Notes: generated by a model not told the origin, from the letters alone. Counted from the stretch's first letter, positions 13,301 to 22,510 are shown. The stretch is 64,000 nucleotides of DNA from Camellia lanceoleosa (GCA_025200525.1 CM045761.1:63210009-63274008), one strand, 5' to 3'. Translations and numbers: made by a program.

Positions 13301-16128
13301 GTATCTGACTCAACTTCTCAAACATCTGAAAGCTTAAATTCAAGATAACGTGTGGTCTATGGATCGTTGCAGGTAACTTATTCAAATTGTTGATGTAACC
13401 TATTTTCTTCAGGATGATTCTTATCTGTTTCTCTACATTCATATTTGTAATGGTATGCCAATTGTCTTGCATGGGGATGGCACTGAAAGTGAATTTTGAA
13501 AGAAAGTTGGGTTTTAGGTATCTATGAATAGGCCTTATAGGTTTCTACCAAAATCTCTGATAGGGATTTCACAACAGAATTTTAAAAAAATTATTTTGCT
13601 TCCCAATATCCTTGGTCGTGTCTGTGGTGTATACAAAACTTTAGTCTATCATCCATAGAGATAGGATAAATGCTTTAAACACAAAACCCAATTTGGCATT
13701 CTTCGTTTGAGGTTACTTGAATCTAAAACTGTTCAATTGCTTGGTCTCCGAAAGTAGCCATACGAGACAAATCTCAAACACGAAGGTATCTTCATACTTC
13801 ATAAGTTTTTCACACAGAGAGAGAGAGAGAGAGAGATGCCAGTTAAAAGGCCTTGAGATTATGCTTTATAATCAATTGTCAACTTTATAAGTGAATTATT
13901 TTATGTGTTATCCTTGTATGCAACTACAGTATTTCTTTATCTATTTTGAACACTTAAATTGACATAAATGTATTTGCTTCTGTGCCTTATGGCATTATAG
14001 TTAAATGTTATATGGTCGAAGATTAATTTTGTTCTTGTACTTTAATATTGTGTGGAACTGGATCCTGAAAGCATAGTTGTGTTCTTTTTTTTTCCCATTG
14101 TATTTTCTCAGGAATTATTCAGAGGTTCTCACTGGTTCTAAAGTTCATTCTCCAACTGACCCTAGGAGTTCTGAGTTAGAACTCCCTCAGAAGGTGTTGG
14201 AATCTTTGTTTAACATGTCCAAGAGTTCTAAACATGAGCCAAACGCTATGAACTGGAGGGATGTAGTGAAAAGGATGGAGTCTGTAGGACAAAGATTTGA
14301 TTATGACCCTGCTGATGCTACAGAACCAGAGCACATTCATGGTATGAAAAAATTTGTCATATGACATTTTGTTTGCATCACCTAAGAAATTGTGGAAGAG
14401 TGATTGAGCATCGTCTAAGAGTTACGACAACAGTGTCAGCGAATCAGTTTGAATTTATATGTGGTAGATTAATTATAAAAGCGATATACTTGCTAAGAAG
14501 ATTAATAGAGAAGTACAAAGAGAAGAAAAGGGATCTTCATATGGTTTTTATAGATTTAAAAAAAAGTTTACGGTAGGGTTTTAGAGGAAAATTGTGTGAT
14601 TGAAAGGTATATTGATGCGATAAAATATATAATTTGAACATGTGACTACAATTAGATCATCTACCAGAGAAATTAGTCAATTTTGAATCATTGTAATATT
14701 GCTTGAAGGGTCAGCTCGGAGTCATTATCTATATGTCTTAGTCAATTGAATTAACTAAAAACATTTAGGATGATATTCCATGGTGTATATTGTTCTAGTA
14801 GATGAAATTTCGAGGAATTAACACTAAAATTGAAATCTAGAGAAAATGATTATAGTCAAGGTTTTAAAATTAGTACAGTTAAATTTGAATATATTAAATG
14901 TAACTTTAGTAACAATAAAAGTATAAATAATGGAGATGTGAAGATTGAAAACAAAGAGTGAAAATTTTATAGGATAGAAAATTGGACAACTAAGAAACAA
15001 CACTTTCATAAAATGAGTGTAGCTTAGATAAGGCTGCATAGGAAACACAAACACTTCAAGATGGGTGCCATGTTCATGTTCAACATAGCGCATACATGCG
15101 TGTGTCCATGTGTTTGACACGCTCTGTGGCAAGTCAATTTTTTTTATTTTAATTTTTTTGGCAGGATACATTGGAGACACTATGGACAAACGTGTTCAAT
15201 GCCTAGACGGGCTTTAGGACACCTATGTGGCCTTTTTTTTAATAATAATTTTAGAAAAGCTGATTTAGGGTGAAAGTAAAATATATATATGAAAAAAAGG
15301 GAACCTCTTTTTCCTAGTGTACATCTTTTAAAGTTTCATGAGTTGTCAGAGATGTCATCATGACTACTCCGGTGCTCCCATGTTTGTGACTCTCTCTCTC
15401 TCTATATATATATTTATATATGGATGGCGATAATGCCACACTTATCATTTGAAATGGTTATACCCTTTTACATATAAGATTGATGGTTCTATCTTTGCTC
15501 TACTTTGTATCTCTCTCTTGCACACTTTTCTCTATTCTTCATTCATCTTTCTTTTTTAGTCCCTCTGTGCACTGTATCTCTCCACTTATCTTCTCTCTCT
15601 GCTAGCTCCCTCACAAATCACAGAACTTCTACCTTCATCAAATACAAGTCAATACGCCATTGAGTCGACAATCCATCATGCATTCACGAACTACTCTAGG
15701 ATAAGACTCGAAGCTGGTCTGGGTGTGAACCTTAGTTGCATGAAGCGAGAGCGGCGAAATGTGGCCACTTAGAGGAGCCATAGATTAGGAGTGTTCATGT
15801 ATTATTTTTATTAATTATATTTTATTTATTATAAGTAATAATAAATTATGTTAAAATAAATAATAAATAAAAATTAAATGTTTTATTTTATAATTTTTTT
15901 AAAGATTTTTTTATTATGTATGATTTAAATAGATTTCTTTTAAACAATTAAATGATTTATTTTATTTATTATATGTTAAGAAGTTAAGAAATAATTGTTA
16001 AAAAAATAAATAATAAATAATAAATAAAAATTGTATTATATATGATAAAATAAATAATTTTTTATTTTAGACATAAAAATTATATTGTTTATGATAAATT
16101 ATATTATATAAAACAAAGTCAAATATGA

Positions 16129-16170
<42 letters not shown>

Positions 16171-19100
16171 GAATAGATTGAGAGATAGAGAAGCAAGAGA
16201 AGCAAACAAAGACGAAGAAAGAGAGAAGCAAATAGAGACGAAGAAAGAGAGAAGCAAACAGAGACGAAAAGGAGATCGAGGGTGAGAGAAGAGAGAGACG
16301 AAGACCCAGGGCTTCGAAGAGAGGGACGAAGACTAGGGCTTCGAAGGGGAAGTCAAAGGGCAAGATCGAAGTCGTCGAACAGAGGATCGAAGCCAGCGAC
16401 CAGGTTCTCTCCTTGCCCTCTCGAGTGCTTCCTTCTCGCATCAGATTCGCGTTTCCCTGTCCTCAGATTTGCGATTCTGCTGCGATTCTTCCACAGAAGC
16501 CCAAAATCGCACTTCTTCCTTAGAGTCATCACCATCTGAGACGATTCCCGCTACTAAGGTGTGAACAGAGAAGTAGACTTGATGGTGACAATGTGTATCA
16601 ATCTTTTGTCGTAATTTGGTGGTACATGGGTGAGAGAGATGTTGGTTTCATCCATTGGGTGATTAGGGTCTTGAAGAGTGAAAAGAAGGAAGACAGAGAA
16701 ACATTGTTCAATTGCTGTAGAGAGAGAGAGAGATGTTGGTTTCATCCATAGAGTGATTAGAGTCTTGAATAGTGAAAAAAAGGAAAACAGAGAAGCATTG
16801 TTCAGTTGCTGTAGAGAGAGAGAGAGAGAGAGGTGATTAAGGTCTTGAAGAGAAAAAAAAAGGAAACATTGTTCAGTTGCTGTGGAGAGAGAGGTGATTG
16901 GGTTCTTGAAGAGTAAAAAAAAGGAAGACAGAAACAGTGTGCAGTTGCTGTAAGAGAGAGTTTCTGATGGTGATTGCACTGTAACGATCATCTTGAGGTT
17001 GGAGGCTGTTGCTTTGAGAGAGAAATAAAGAAGAAAAAGGGAGGAAGAAGAGAGAGGGAGAGACCCATGGACAGTTATTGAGTCTTTGTTGGCAGGAGAA
17101 GAGAGAGACCCACTTTCTGTGCCTATCCAAGCCTAGGGAAAGAAACAATACAAAATTGGTTTCTGATGTGGGTGGATTCATTGAGAGATTATTCGTGAAG
17201 ATGGCAAATGTGTTATTTCATAGAAAAATGTGTGGAATTAAATAATAATTTTAACAAACATATTAAATAACACAGCCTTATTTATGTACGCATCATAATT
17301 TTAACAAATATATTGGGCCATGTCCAGCTCTTCACCATACTTTTTAACATTTCTTGTATATTGTAGCTAAAGGAGATGCGTATCAGGTGCATAGAAAAGC
17401 TGCAACGCAGCACTGGGATTCAATGAAATCCTACTATCAGAAGGTAAACTGAGTCCAGCACTTTTGTCTACTTCTGATGGCATTGTCGTACCACTTCTGT
17501 GTTTTTAATTGAGATTACATATTTCCTGTAATTGTCATGGAAATATCATATCTTTTACAGGCTGCAACAGCATTTTCTAATGGGGAACGGGAATATGCAG
17601 CTTACCTTTCTGAGCAGGTGGGTGTGTTTGTTTCCAATCAATGTTGCTCAATTTCCCTTGTTGATTACTGATTTATATTGTTGTTTAAGATAAACACATG
17701 ATGGTTACATAGTTGTTTATTGGAACTATCACCCTATGTTACGTGGACTCTTCAAAATAAATCACATACTTGTGTCGGATACTGACACTTAGACAAGGGT
17801 GTGGGATAAAGAAAGTATAGCATAAATAATTGACCCCCATAATTTATGTTATTAGCATTATTTATCTGATTGCTAGATGCTCTTGTTATGTTAGTTGTAG
17901 TTATGGGGTCCTTAATGCTGAATGGTCTTGAGCTGTGCAGTTGTAGATGGTGTAATTTAAGATGAAGGGACTTCTTGATAAGTGTTGATCAATCATGGCA
18001 CAAAGAAAAGTTTAACGTGATTAAATCAGTTGAGTTATACTCCATTTGGCCTGAGCCATAAATTGAATAGATTTTTCTGCCTTGCTTTAGGGAAGGACAT
18101 ACAACAAATGGCTCGAGAGGCAGATGAAAAAGCAAGCCAAGAGATATTCAAAGCTAGGTAAGCTGTTGCACAATGAAGCAGGAAGAAAAAAATTTTTTTA
18201 CTTTTTCACCTCTACTTTTCAGTATTTCTTAGATGAAGCTTTATGTTGCTGGGATTGTGCAGAAACAAGAATATAGAAAATGTGATAACAATTGATCTGC
18301 ATGGCCAACATGTCAAACAAGCTATAAAGTTTTTAAAAGTTCACCTACTCTTTGGAGCATATGTACGCTGTAAGAATTTTCCTAATGGATTATGTATCTG
18401 AGTGTTCTCATTTTGTTCTAGTGCGAAATAAATTTAATTATTCTGGGTTGTAATTTTGTAGCATACCCTCACCACTCTTTCTTTTCCCTCTCTCTGCTGT
18501 AGCTGTCCAGATTTTCAGGGTTATCACAGGATGTGGGAGCCATGGTGTGGGGAAGTCAAAGCTGAAGCAGTCGGTATGGGTTCTAGTCATCCTGGTTCTT
18601 TTTTTCATTTTCTTATGAAAGTTTTCTTTCTATTTGTGTCATATCTTACTATAGAAGTTATGAGAGTTTTCTTAAATTCTTCCTTGCTTGCCTCCCTGTG
18701 AAGTGTGTTGGCTTTAGACTGTATTTGGATCAATATTGAGGGAGGATTTGTCAAGGCAAAGGAAAATGGAAGGGGAAAGTGAAAAAATAAATAAATAAAG
18801 AGCTTGGATTTTATTCACTTTTCCTTGCTTTTTGCTTTTCCTTCACAAATCCTTGATCCAAGCATATCGTTAAACTTTTTCATATAGATTACATAGTGAT
18901 TTGGATCCCTGGTTGCTGAACGAACTTCTAATTGAAGAGCTATGAGTATGACTCTTTGAGCTGAATCAAATTTTGATTTTGTGGTAGAATAAATGGCAAG
19001 GTTTTTAAAATCGGAATCCTTCATAGGATCGGTAAGAGGGTCTCTTTGATCTTATCAAGGATCGCATTTATTCTACTTTCTATTAAAAATAAGGTAAAAA

Positions 19101-20219
19101 TACAAATCCGAATGACTTATATTAAAAATAAGGTGAAAAATCACAAATCCAACAATTCTACTTACGATCCTATACAATCCAACACAATCCCATACAGTCA
19201 GTCCTATACCATCCTACTTGCAATCCTTCTATAACACCAATCCTACAACGATTTGGATTGTTTTGACTATTTAGGATTGTATGATTCTACAATTCGGATT
19301 GTGATTTTGAGAACCATGATTAATGGTAATTATAGTGATATACTCTCTTTTAAGTTAATGAATTGCAAATTTGCAATATGTCAGGAAATGTTTGTGAGTA
19401 CATTGTCATCTTCTGCATGGTGTGTTTTCATAATCTGCACATGGAGTGACCAAAAAACATGTATATTACTGCAGGAAATATAGTGAACTTGTCACTGTTT
19501 ATTTATTTTACATAATTATTCTGATGGGGAACACAAAGGAATTGGTTGAAGAAATAGGGTTTAATAATTATAATTTTGACAATATTTTATATTTTGAGAT
19601 CTATTTTATTTCAGTATGTAATATGTTTATTCAATTTTGGAATATTGTTGAATGTTTAAGGTTATGGCCGTTTGTGTTATGGTTGTGACCCTTCTCTTAT
19701 CTCTTCTTTCTCCCTCTCTTGGTGCTACATCATTTTGGTATTAGGGCAAACTTTGATCCATTTGTCTCTATTTATTCGATGTGTCTTCTTGATACGGCCT
19801 CGGCCTTTGAACCAAAAGTAAAATAAATCTCAAAATATAAAATATTGTCAAAAATAAATATTTCATCCTATTTTTTGAATCAATTCCTTTCTGTTCCCCA
19901 CTATCTCTTATCCTTTCTTCTTTCTTCTTCTCTTGGTGCCACGTCATAATCATTAGGTCTGATTAAGAAGTATTGTTGTAACAGTACTTGGGGGAGATCC
20001 ATTTTAAAAGAATTAAATGGGTTGCGAGTGTTCTGTGTGTGTATGAGCATGAGCGCATATATAAGTTTACCATAACTTGCCATTTAATGCATGCAGGTGA
20101 TTAATCTCGTTGAAAGGGAAGGTATTGAATGGAGTGAAGAGAACCGTGGATCGGTCCTAATTAGGCTTGATGGGCAGAGAGAGTTCGCCTTTCTAGAGTC
20201 AGAAAACGATAGTGACTAG
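1305..20219 (+). CDS. Second copy of the DUF1771-SMR gene, exons 3-11 only, frame broken twice
   Basis: Exons: 1305-1427, 13290-13372, 14112-14341, 17367-17443, 17561-17617, 18091-18157, 18263-18369, 18503-18573, 20097-20219. All splice sites match copy 2. Exons 3, 5, 6, 7, 9, 10 and 11 read identically as far as I can compare. Exon 4 lacks one G and has one extra base later, giving a stop at 13335-13337. Exon 8 lacks one A, shifting the frame ahead of the SMR domain. Exons 1-2 would lie left of the window. It may be the other allele (haplotig) with consensus errors, or a young tandem paralogue decaying into a pseudogene. I favour the first. Confidence 0.75.
1490..2290 (-). mobile_element. 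LTR-like relic, possibly Ty1-copia, in intron 3 (copy 1)
   Basis: Read on the minus strand it has CTATAAATA (2036-2044) downstream of a GC-rich block with repeated GCTCGAGCGA motifs, then a leader-like region ending near TTTTCTACGTAAAAAT. This resembles U3-R-U5 order and a motif I associate with copia-type LTRs. No clean target duplication or TG..CA ends were found and no coding region is attached, so it may be a solo LTR or another element. Confidence 0.35.
2810..3060. repeat. AT-rich block in intron 3, copy 1
   Basis: Dense TATAATATAA-type sequence with almost no G or C, matched at 42423-42690. It is flanked by GGATACGG-type and CCGTATCC-type sequences in opposite orientation, which suggests a decayed inverted-repeat element about 2500-3170. 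No target duplication was resolved. Confidence 0.35.
3820..4191 (-). pseudogene. LINE A ORF2 C-terminal fragment, zinc-binding region (copy 1)
   Basis: A 123-codon open stretch. It has a zf-RVT-like arrangement (WCILC ... LDHIFLHC) followed by the aromatic-rich tail LWLCALFAIFWVIWLKRN typical of plant L1 ORF2 C-termini. It has no start of its own; the protein would continue upstream toward 4790. The copy 2 equivalent is 43461-43712, broken after LDNA by small changes. Confidence 0.6.
4800..5407. mobile_element. Non-autonomous hAT-like element inside LINE A (copy 1)
   Basis: 608 bp bounded by the 8-bp target duplication ATATTACC (4792-4799 and 5408-5415). The imperfect terminal inverted repeats are CTAAGTTTTCAAAGGC and TAGAGTTTGAAAAGGC (11 of 16 match). 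Comparison with LINE B confirms that removing the element plus one ATATTACC restores LINE sequence. No transposase is encoded. Internal GCCTCGAGG-type motifs recur near both ends. Confidence 0.75.
6411..7017 (-). pseudogene. LINE B ORF2 C-terminal zinc-binding region (copy 1)
   Basis: Overlapping minus-frame pieces encode LFLHCPIALMLWHRFVCVG and ATIWVLWRERNQRLFED, matching the LINE A C-terminus. Frames change several times. The copy 2 equivalents (46042-46634) are also broken, at different points. Confidence 0.6.
7352..8104 (-). CDS. LINE B reverse transcriptase, YADD half and thumb (copy 1, 250 codons)
   Basis: Contains LQYADDTIFFS with the catalytic Asp pair, then ISGLKVNLGKSSVVGIN, LPIKYLGLPLGGNPR and GGLAIGNIVARNVASKWLWRF, the standard order in plant L1 ORF2. 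In copy 2 this stretch is broken after about residue 40 by CHG-site indels, leaving 48043-47540 open. Confidence 0.8.
   Translation of the reverse strand: MVMFWVEWLIKLKAGLVEGLEVGRDRVSVTHLQYADDTIFFSTGDENQILNLYSILRIFGLISGLKVNLGKSSVVGINMQLGQLQNKASLLGCGIESLPIKYLGLPLGGNPRSEAFWSPVMEKIGKRLEGWSKALLSRGGRYTLVKTVLSGIPIYYLSLFKIPVKVARSIEKLMRDFLWEGKDEGKKDHLVNWEVVLLPKEKGGLAIGNIVARNVASKWLWRFPEIDSLWHSIIRSKSGFKTMGGFTSGF
8157..9020 (-). CDS. LINE B reverse transcriptase, first half (copy 1, 287 codons)
   Basis: Open through FRPISLVTLLYK, VQGAFVKGRQILDVALVANE and FKVNFEKAYDNVDWQFLDFV (RT block with the first catalytic Asp in a divergent position). It ends at VNGKQGVF, where bases are missing relative to copy 2 (VNGKPGECFRATRGLRQG). 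The YADD half continues in another frame at 8104-7352. Confidence 0.75.
   Translation of the reverse strand: MDSKAKIKWLKEGDVSSKFFHKVADGKRKKKFIKRLEISPEVVEDREDQIVSGIYEFYSQLYSKEEMSRPGIEELEWGTIDPEVAAWLERPFDETEIREAVFDCERDKAPGPDGFSMAVFQDCWEVVKGDLLRVFLEFYESEIVNLNSNATFICLIPKKVNVVRIGDFRPISLVTLLYKILGKVLSKRLRMSLGDTVSRVQGAFVKGRQILDVALVANEVVEEYRSSGREGLIFKVNFEKAYDNVDWQFLDFVMDKKGYGGRWRSWIRGCLSTCNMSVIVNGKQGVF
10129..11346 (-). CDS. LINE B ORF1-like protein (copy 1, 405 codons)
   Basis: An open frame just upstream of the endonuclease, in the position of ORF1 in plant L1 elements. The middle is acidic with helical segments (ELMEVIRTLEKQINEVEE). I do not see the DUF4283 or CCHC knuckle usual in plant ORF1 proteins, so it may be only the C-terminal part or a divergent type. 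It ends at ...NRFTRVDC in copy 1, where copy 2 reads NRFTRGSVVRKEGDSS, so a small indel near 10140 probably truncates it. Copy 2 pieces: 50938-50135 and 50193-49657. Confidence 0.55.
   Translation of the reverse strand: MGSAHELLVSNFSRDGGPVVSVPHASHSHKIKGPSVLEKSAAELSFERGPNAFIGPRVSFSHPIEVSGPGLNRVIGCDGGCDGEDGLRCRSAMESTQFPPCDGSDQVARAIRILSPTHRELNTEEIHLGLADVVDRSVGDLQRFNEGPETGIQELMEVIRTLEKQINEVEEGHFEIHEVLQNLEEYGSSASSESRSKGEISEDEQVDSDWDLNRFFNIDCTTLDENFGKVSEALHQVSSSITQGVAGSSFHRGLHALPDFSSSGGGVQDGLSSSLQSNSLCPVLDVSLVDTALQGVLAAIPRAIVIESTLVSESLHANIAQGQVKDNQCRISKNHFDKGGQVFSGAKEETERWLNELSKYATCPIEESEIPHFLQLLQVMGLSLVRIKDMFGSGRVSNRFTRVDC
11852..13289 (+). other. Rest of intron 3 without recognisable genes (copy 1)
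   Basis: AT-rich intron sequence matched at 51484-52924. I see no coding element in it. Confidence 0.5.
13290..13372 (+). pseudogene. Copy 1 exon 4 with an in-frame stop
   Basis: Compared with 52925-53007, GATAGGG has become GATAGG and AGCGAAATT has become AGCTTAAATT. The two changes cancel in length (83 nt in both), but the shifted stretch reads TAA at 13335-13337. Copy 2 reads through as LTDRVSDSTSQTSESEIQDN. Confidence 0.75.
14364..14990 (+). pseudogene. RTE-type LINE reverse transcriptase relic in intron 5 (copy 1)
   Basis: Starting 40 bp after the exon 5 donor, the frame reads NCGRVIEHRLRVTTTVSANQ, then EFICGRLIIKAIYLLRRLIE and KKRDLHMVFIDLKKS. This matches the conserved fingers of plant RTE/Bov-B-like reverse transcriptases, where MVFIDLEKAYDRV is expected. 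After a frame slip it continues with traces of the later RT (FHGVYCSSR where VPWCMLFADD would stand, then SQGFKISTVKFEYIKCNFS). Stops and slips make it non-functional. It is on the same strand as the gene. Confidence 0.7.
15780..16130. repeat. AT-rich block in intron 5 (copy 1)
   Basis: Almost only A and T, dominated by AATAAATAAT-type sequence; matched at 55410-55757. The stretch 14990-15780 before it holds pyrimidine-rich sequence and short TC and TA microsatellites but no gene. Confidence 0.6.
16132..16167 (+). repeat. GA dinucleotide microsatellite (copy 1)
   Basis: About 17 GA units. The copy 2 equivalent (55759-55775) is about half as long. It lies at the head of a purine-rich intron region. 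Confidence 0.85.
16639..16960 (+). repeat. Purine-rich minisatellite, four degenerate units (copy 1)
   Basis: Units start at about 16639, 16731, 16832 and 16892. Each has the order GGTGATT, TCTTGAAGAG, A-rich GGAAGACAG, CATTGTTCAGTTGCTGT, GAGAGA tail. The first two also carry GATGTTGGTTTCATCC. Unit length falls from about 92-101 to 60-69 bp. Confidence 0.8.
18091..18157 (+). pseudogene. Copy 1 exon 8 with a 1-nt deletion
   Basis: The exon is 67 nt here and 68 nt in copy 2 (57674-57741). AACAAAATGG in copy 2 is AACAAATGG here, a homopolymer A loss, and one T-to-A change lies just upstream. The frame is lost within DUF1771, so the SMR exons would be out of frame. Confidence 0.75.
18718..18867. 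mobile_element. Small foldback MITE in intron 10 (copy 1)
   Basis: The left arm GTATTTGGATCAA...GGATTTGTCAAGG and the reverse complement of the right arm (ATATGCTTGGATCAAGGATTTGTGAAGG) pair over about 60 bp around an AT-rich loop. No clear target duplication. Copy 2 is at 58305-58454. Confidence 0.55.
18997..19318. mobile_element. hAT-like MITE in intron 10 (copy 1)
   Basis: 322 bp flanked by 8-bp near-duplicates ATAAATGG (18989-18996) and ATTAATGG (19319-19326). The terminal repeats CAAGGTTTTTAAAATCGGAA and CATGGTTCTCAAAATCACAA match at 15 of 20 positions. The interior is rich in AATCC/GGATT motifs. No coding capacity. Confidence 0.7.
19525..19900. repeat. Inverted-repeat element with internal direct repeat, intron 10 (copy 1)
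   Basis: The left arm 19525-19612 (TGGGGAACACAAAGGAATTG ...) pairs with the reverse complement of 19822-19900. A pyrimidine-rich segment near 19690-19745 is repeated directly at 19898-19955. TTGGTATTAGGGCAA at about 19736 resembles a tRNA-Met primer-binding site (TGGTATCAGAGC), so a retroelement relic may be mixed in. Confidence 0.5.
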
Positions 20220-20284
20220 TCCTTTTAGTTCTGGTGTAAAATCACACCTGGGACTTTCTTGTCACTGGTGTTTGTATACCAAGA

Positions 20285-20290
20285 AATAAA
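20285..20290 (+). promoter_or_regulatory. Possible poly(A) signal, copy 1
   Basis: AATAAA lies about 65 bp after the TAG stop. The same motif is at 59872-59877 in copy 2. Confidence 0.4.
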
Positions 20291-20499
20291 TTTTAGAGAA
20301 TTAACTATTTATCTAGTGTTGGGAGGACCAGGTACTTGTGTAGATGTTTTACTTGTGTACAATATCTTCTCTTTAGGTAGACTGAAGTGTGGGCCGGACA
20401 CAATGCCATGTTTTACATGTATTGTCCTCTGGCTCAGGCCTCATTTGTACAATATTTTTAACACGTATTTGATTTCTATGAAATTATGCAACTTAAATT

Positions 20500-20870
20500 A
20501 GTTAATTATAATGTGATTATGTATCATCATGATGCAAAATTTATCGGTTGTAATTTGTCAGTTGGGTTATGATTTGCTAGTTAGTTTTGGGTTGAAGATT
20601 GTTGGTTCGGTTAGGGATTCTCTGCCCTGAAAACCCGGCCAATGCACACTCAAGAGTAACACACTGATGGGAATCTGGAAACATGAAAATTTGAGGTTCG
20701 ATTGTGTGGTGTGAGTGTATTTGAAGATAGTGAAAGAGATTTTGAGGGCAGATAATTACTTGCCCCTTGGTTGTGTTATGTTTTCTCATTCAATAATGAT
20801 TTTGCTATCTTATATGTTTACACCGCATTGGTATCAATTATGAATCGAGACCACTTAATGACACTTGAGA
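20500..20870 (+). other. Intergenic segment after the gene with a primer-binding-like motif (copy 1)
   Basis: No gene seen. TTGGTATCAATTATG at about 20828 follows a sequence that could be the end of an LTR, but only 8 of 12 positions fit TGGTATCAGAGC and no matching LTR was found. Copy 2 at about 60087-60457 is essentially the same. Confidence 0.25.
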
Positions 20871-20985
20871 TAAAACACAGAATATGATAGGAAAAAAATT
20901 GCAATTAGCGCATTATTGTTGAGAAAATCTAGGTACACAAAATATTTCAAACCCGAATGTATAGAAGTGACTCAATGTTCAGAAC

Positions 20986-21309
20986 TAGAGTTCGCTTGTT
21001 AAGGGCTCGCTCGTTTAATAAACGAGCCGGGCTTGTTAAGGCTCGGCTCGTTTAATAAACGAGTTTAGTTTGAGTCGATAAGCTCATTGGTTTATCTTTA
21101 TTTAAATGTATATAAATAATAATATAAATACATTTTTTATATATTAAATAATATAAATAATATTAAAAAAAAATTATCGAGCCGAGCTCGAGTTTCATTA
21201 AAATTAATGAGTCGAGTCGAGCTCGAGCTCAATAAACGAGCTCGATAGGTAAATGAGCCAAGCTTGAGCTCAGCAAAGTTCGACTCGGCTCGGTTTGTTT
21301 GCTGCCCTA
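20986..21309. mobile_element. hAT-like MITE downstream of the gene (copy 1)
   Basis: The element starts TAGAGTTCG and its other end read inward is TAGGGCAGC, fitting the hAT YAGRG terminus. The flanks are TTCAGAAC (20978-20985) and TTCGCAAC (21310-21317); copy 2 has a perfect 8-bp pair. The interior contains repeated inverted motifs GGCTCG...CGAGCC and GAGCTCGAGCTC. Confidence 0.65.
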
Positions 21310-22054
21310 TTCGCAACTAACTCATTTGCTCTGCATATGGAAATATTGTTTATTGTTATATACTTTGGTAGTCCAGATCCAGAAAGTAATACTTTAGGCC
21401 ATTCCCATTATGCCGTGTTTCCATTTCTCTCTTAAAAGCCAACACAAGGACAATAAACTTCATTAGTTTAACTAATATAAATATACTCACTTTATTTGGT
21501 TTTAAGTTTTTTAAAATAATTTTTTATATTTTTTTATTTTCAATGAATTTTTTAATGTTTTCATGTTTTAATATTTTTCTTTTTTACTTTTTATATCCAC
21601 TTATCTAGTAAATATTTGTGAAGAATTTTAAAAATATTCAATAAATACCACTAAAAAAATATGAAAATTTATTGAATTTTTATAATATATATATATATAT
21701 ATGCATATATATTTTGTATTTTTTGTATTCAATGAGTTTTTAAAGATTTTTTGCAAAAAATTAGGGAAATTAGGAGAGGTCCTCCATACATGTTTGTGTA
21801 AGGATTTAAGGATAACAAAAATTATTTTGGAAGCAAAGATCTTTAAGATTTAAAATTTTAGAAGAATAAGGGCAAATTTTGACATACATGCACCAAAGTG
21901 TCCTAATTTTTTCCATGAATCTTTTATTGGTTGTCTCTCTCTCTCTCTCTCTCGACACGATCTATCTCCGGTATCACTTCTATTGTATCTCCAACATCGT
22001 TACCACATCCACCAACATTCATCTACTAGTGTCCTTTTTTTTATTAAATTTTAT

Positions 22055-22510
22055 GAGTTTTGATTGAGACCTCGAATCCTCTTTCCCCGAATGCCCCTAA
22101 TCGACGAAACAACGTCGTTTCGTGATTTTTTTTTTTTTTTTTTCCATTTCAGAAGAAGAGAAACAGAAGGAGGAGGAAAAAAAGAAAAGAAGAAGAAGAG
22201 AGGGGGAGGGGGAGGAGGAGGAGGAGGAGAGGAAGAGAATGAGAGGGGGAAGGGAGGGGGCCAACAAACTAGGGCTGGAGGCGGAGGCGGGGCAGAGGAG
22301 GAGCTGCCGGAGGCGGAGCGGAGGCGAGGCGACGCTGCTGCGAGGCGACGCCGGGCGACGAGCTTCGAGCTGCTACTGGGCGACGCTGGGCGACGAGCTT
22401 CTTCCCCTCTCTTCTCTTCCTCCTCTTCCTCGATCTTCTCTCTCTCTCTCTTTCTCCCTCTCTCTCTCTCTCGGGGCGGGGGGATTCGGGGGGAAAATCT
22501 TTTTCCAAAT
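22055..22510 (+). repeat. GA/CT-rich insertion a in unit 1 (copy 1)
   Basis: Starts near GAATGCCCCTAATCGACG, then CGAAACAACGTCGTTTCG, a T run, long GAGGAG tracts, a GC-rich middle and CTCTCT tracts. It is absent from unit 2. Its long open frames are pure low complexity and not credible genes. Copy 2 at 61665-62095 differs strongly in the GC-rich middle. Confidence 0.6.

Noticed and set aside
16639..16960. Tandem repeat as a CRISPR-like array
   Set aside because: Units are degenerate, lack unique spacers and lie in a plant intron.
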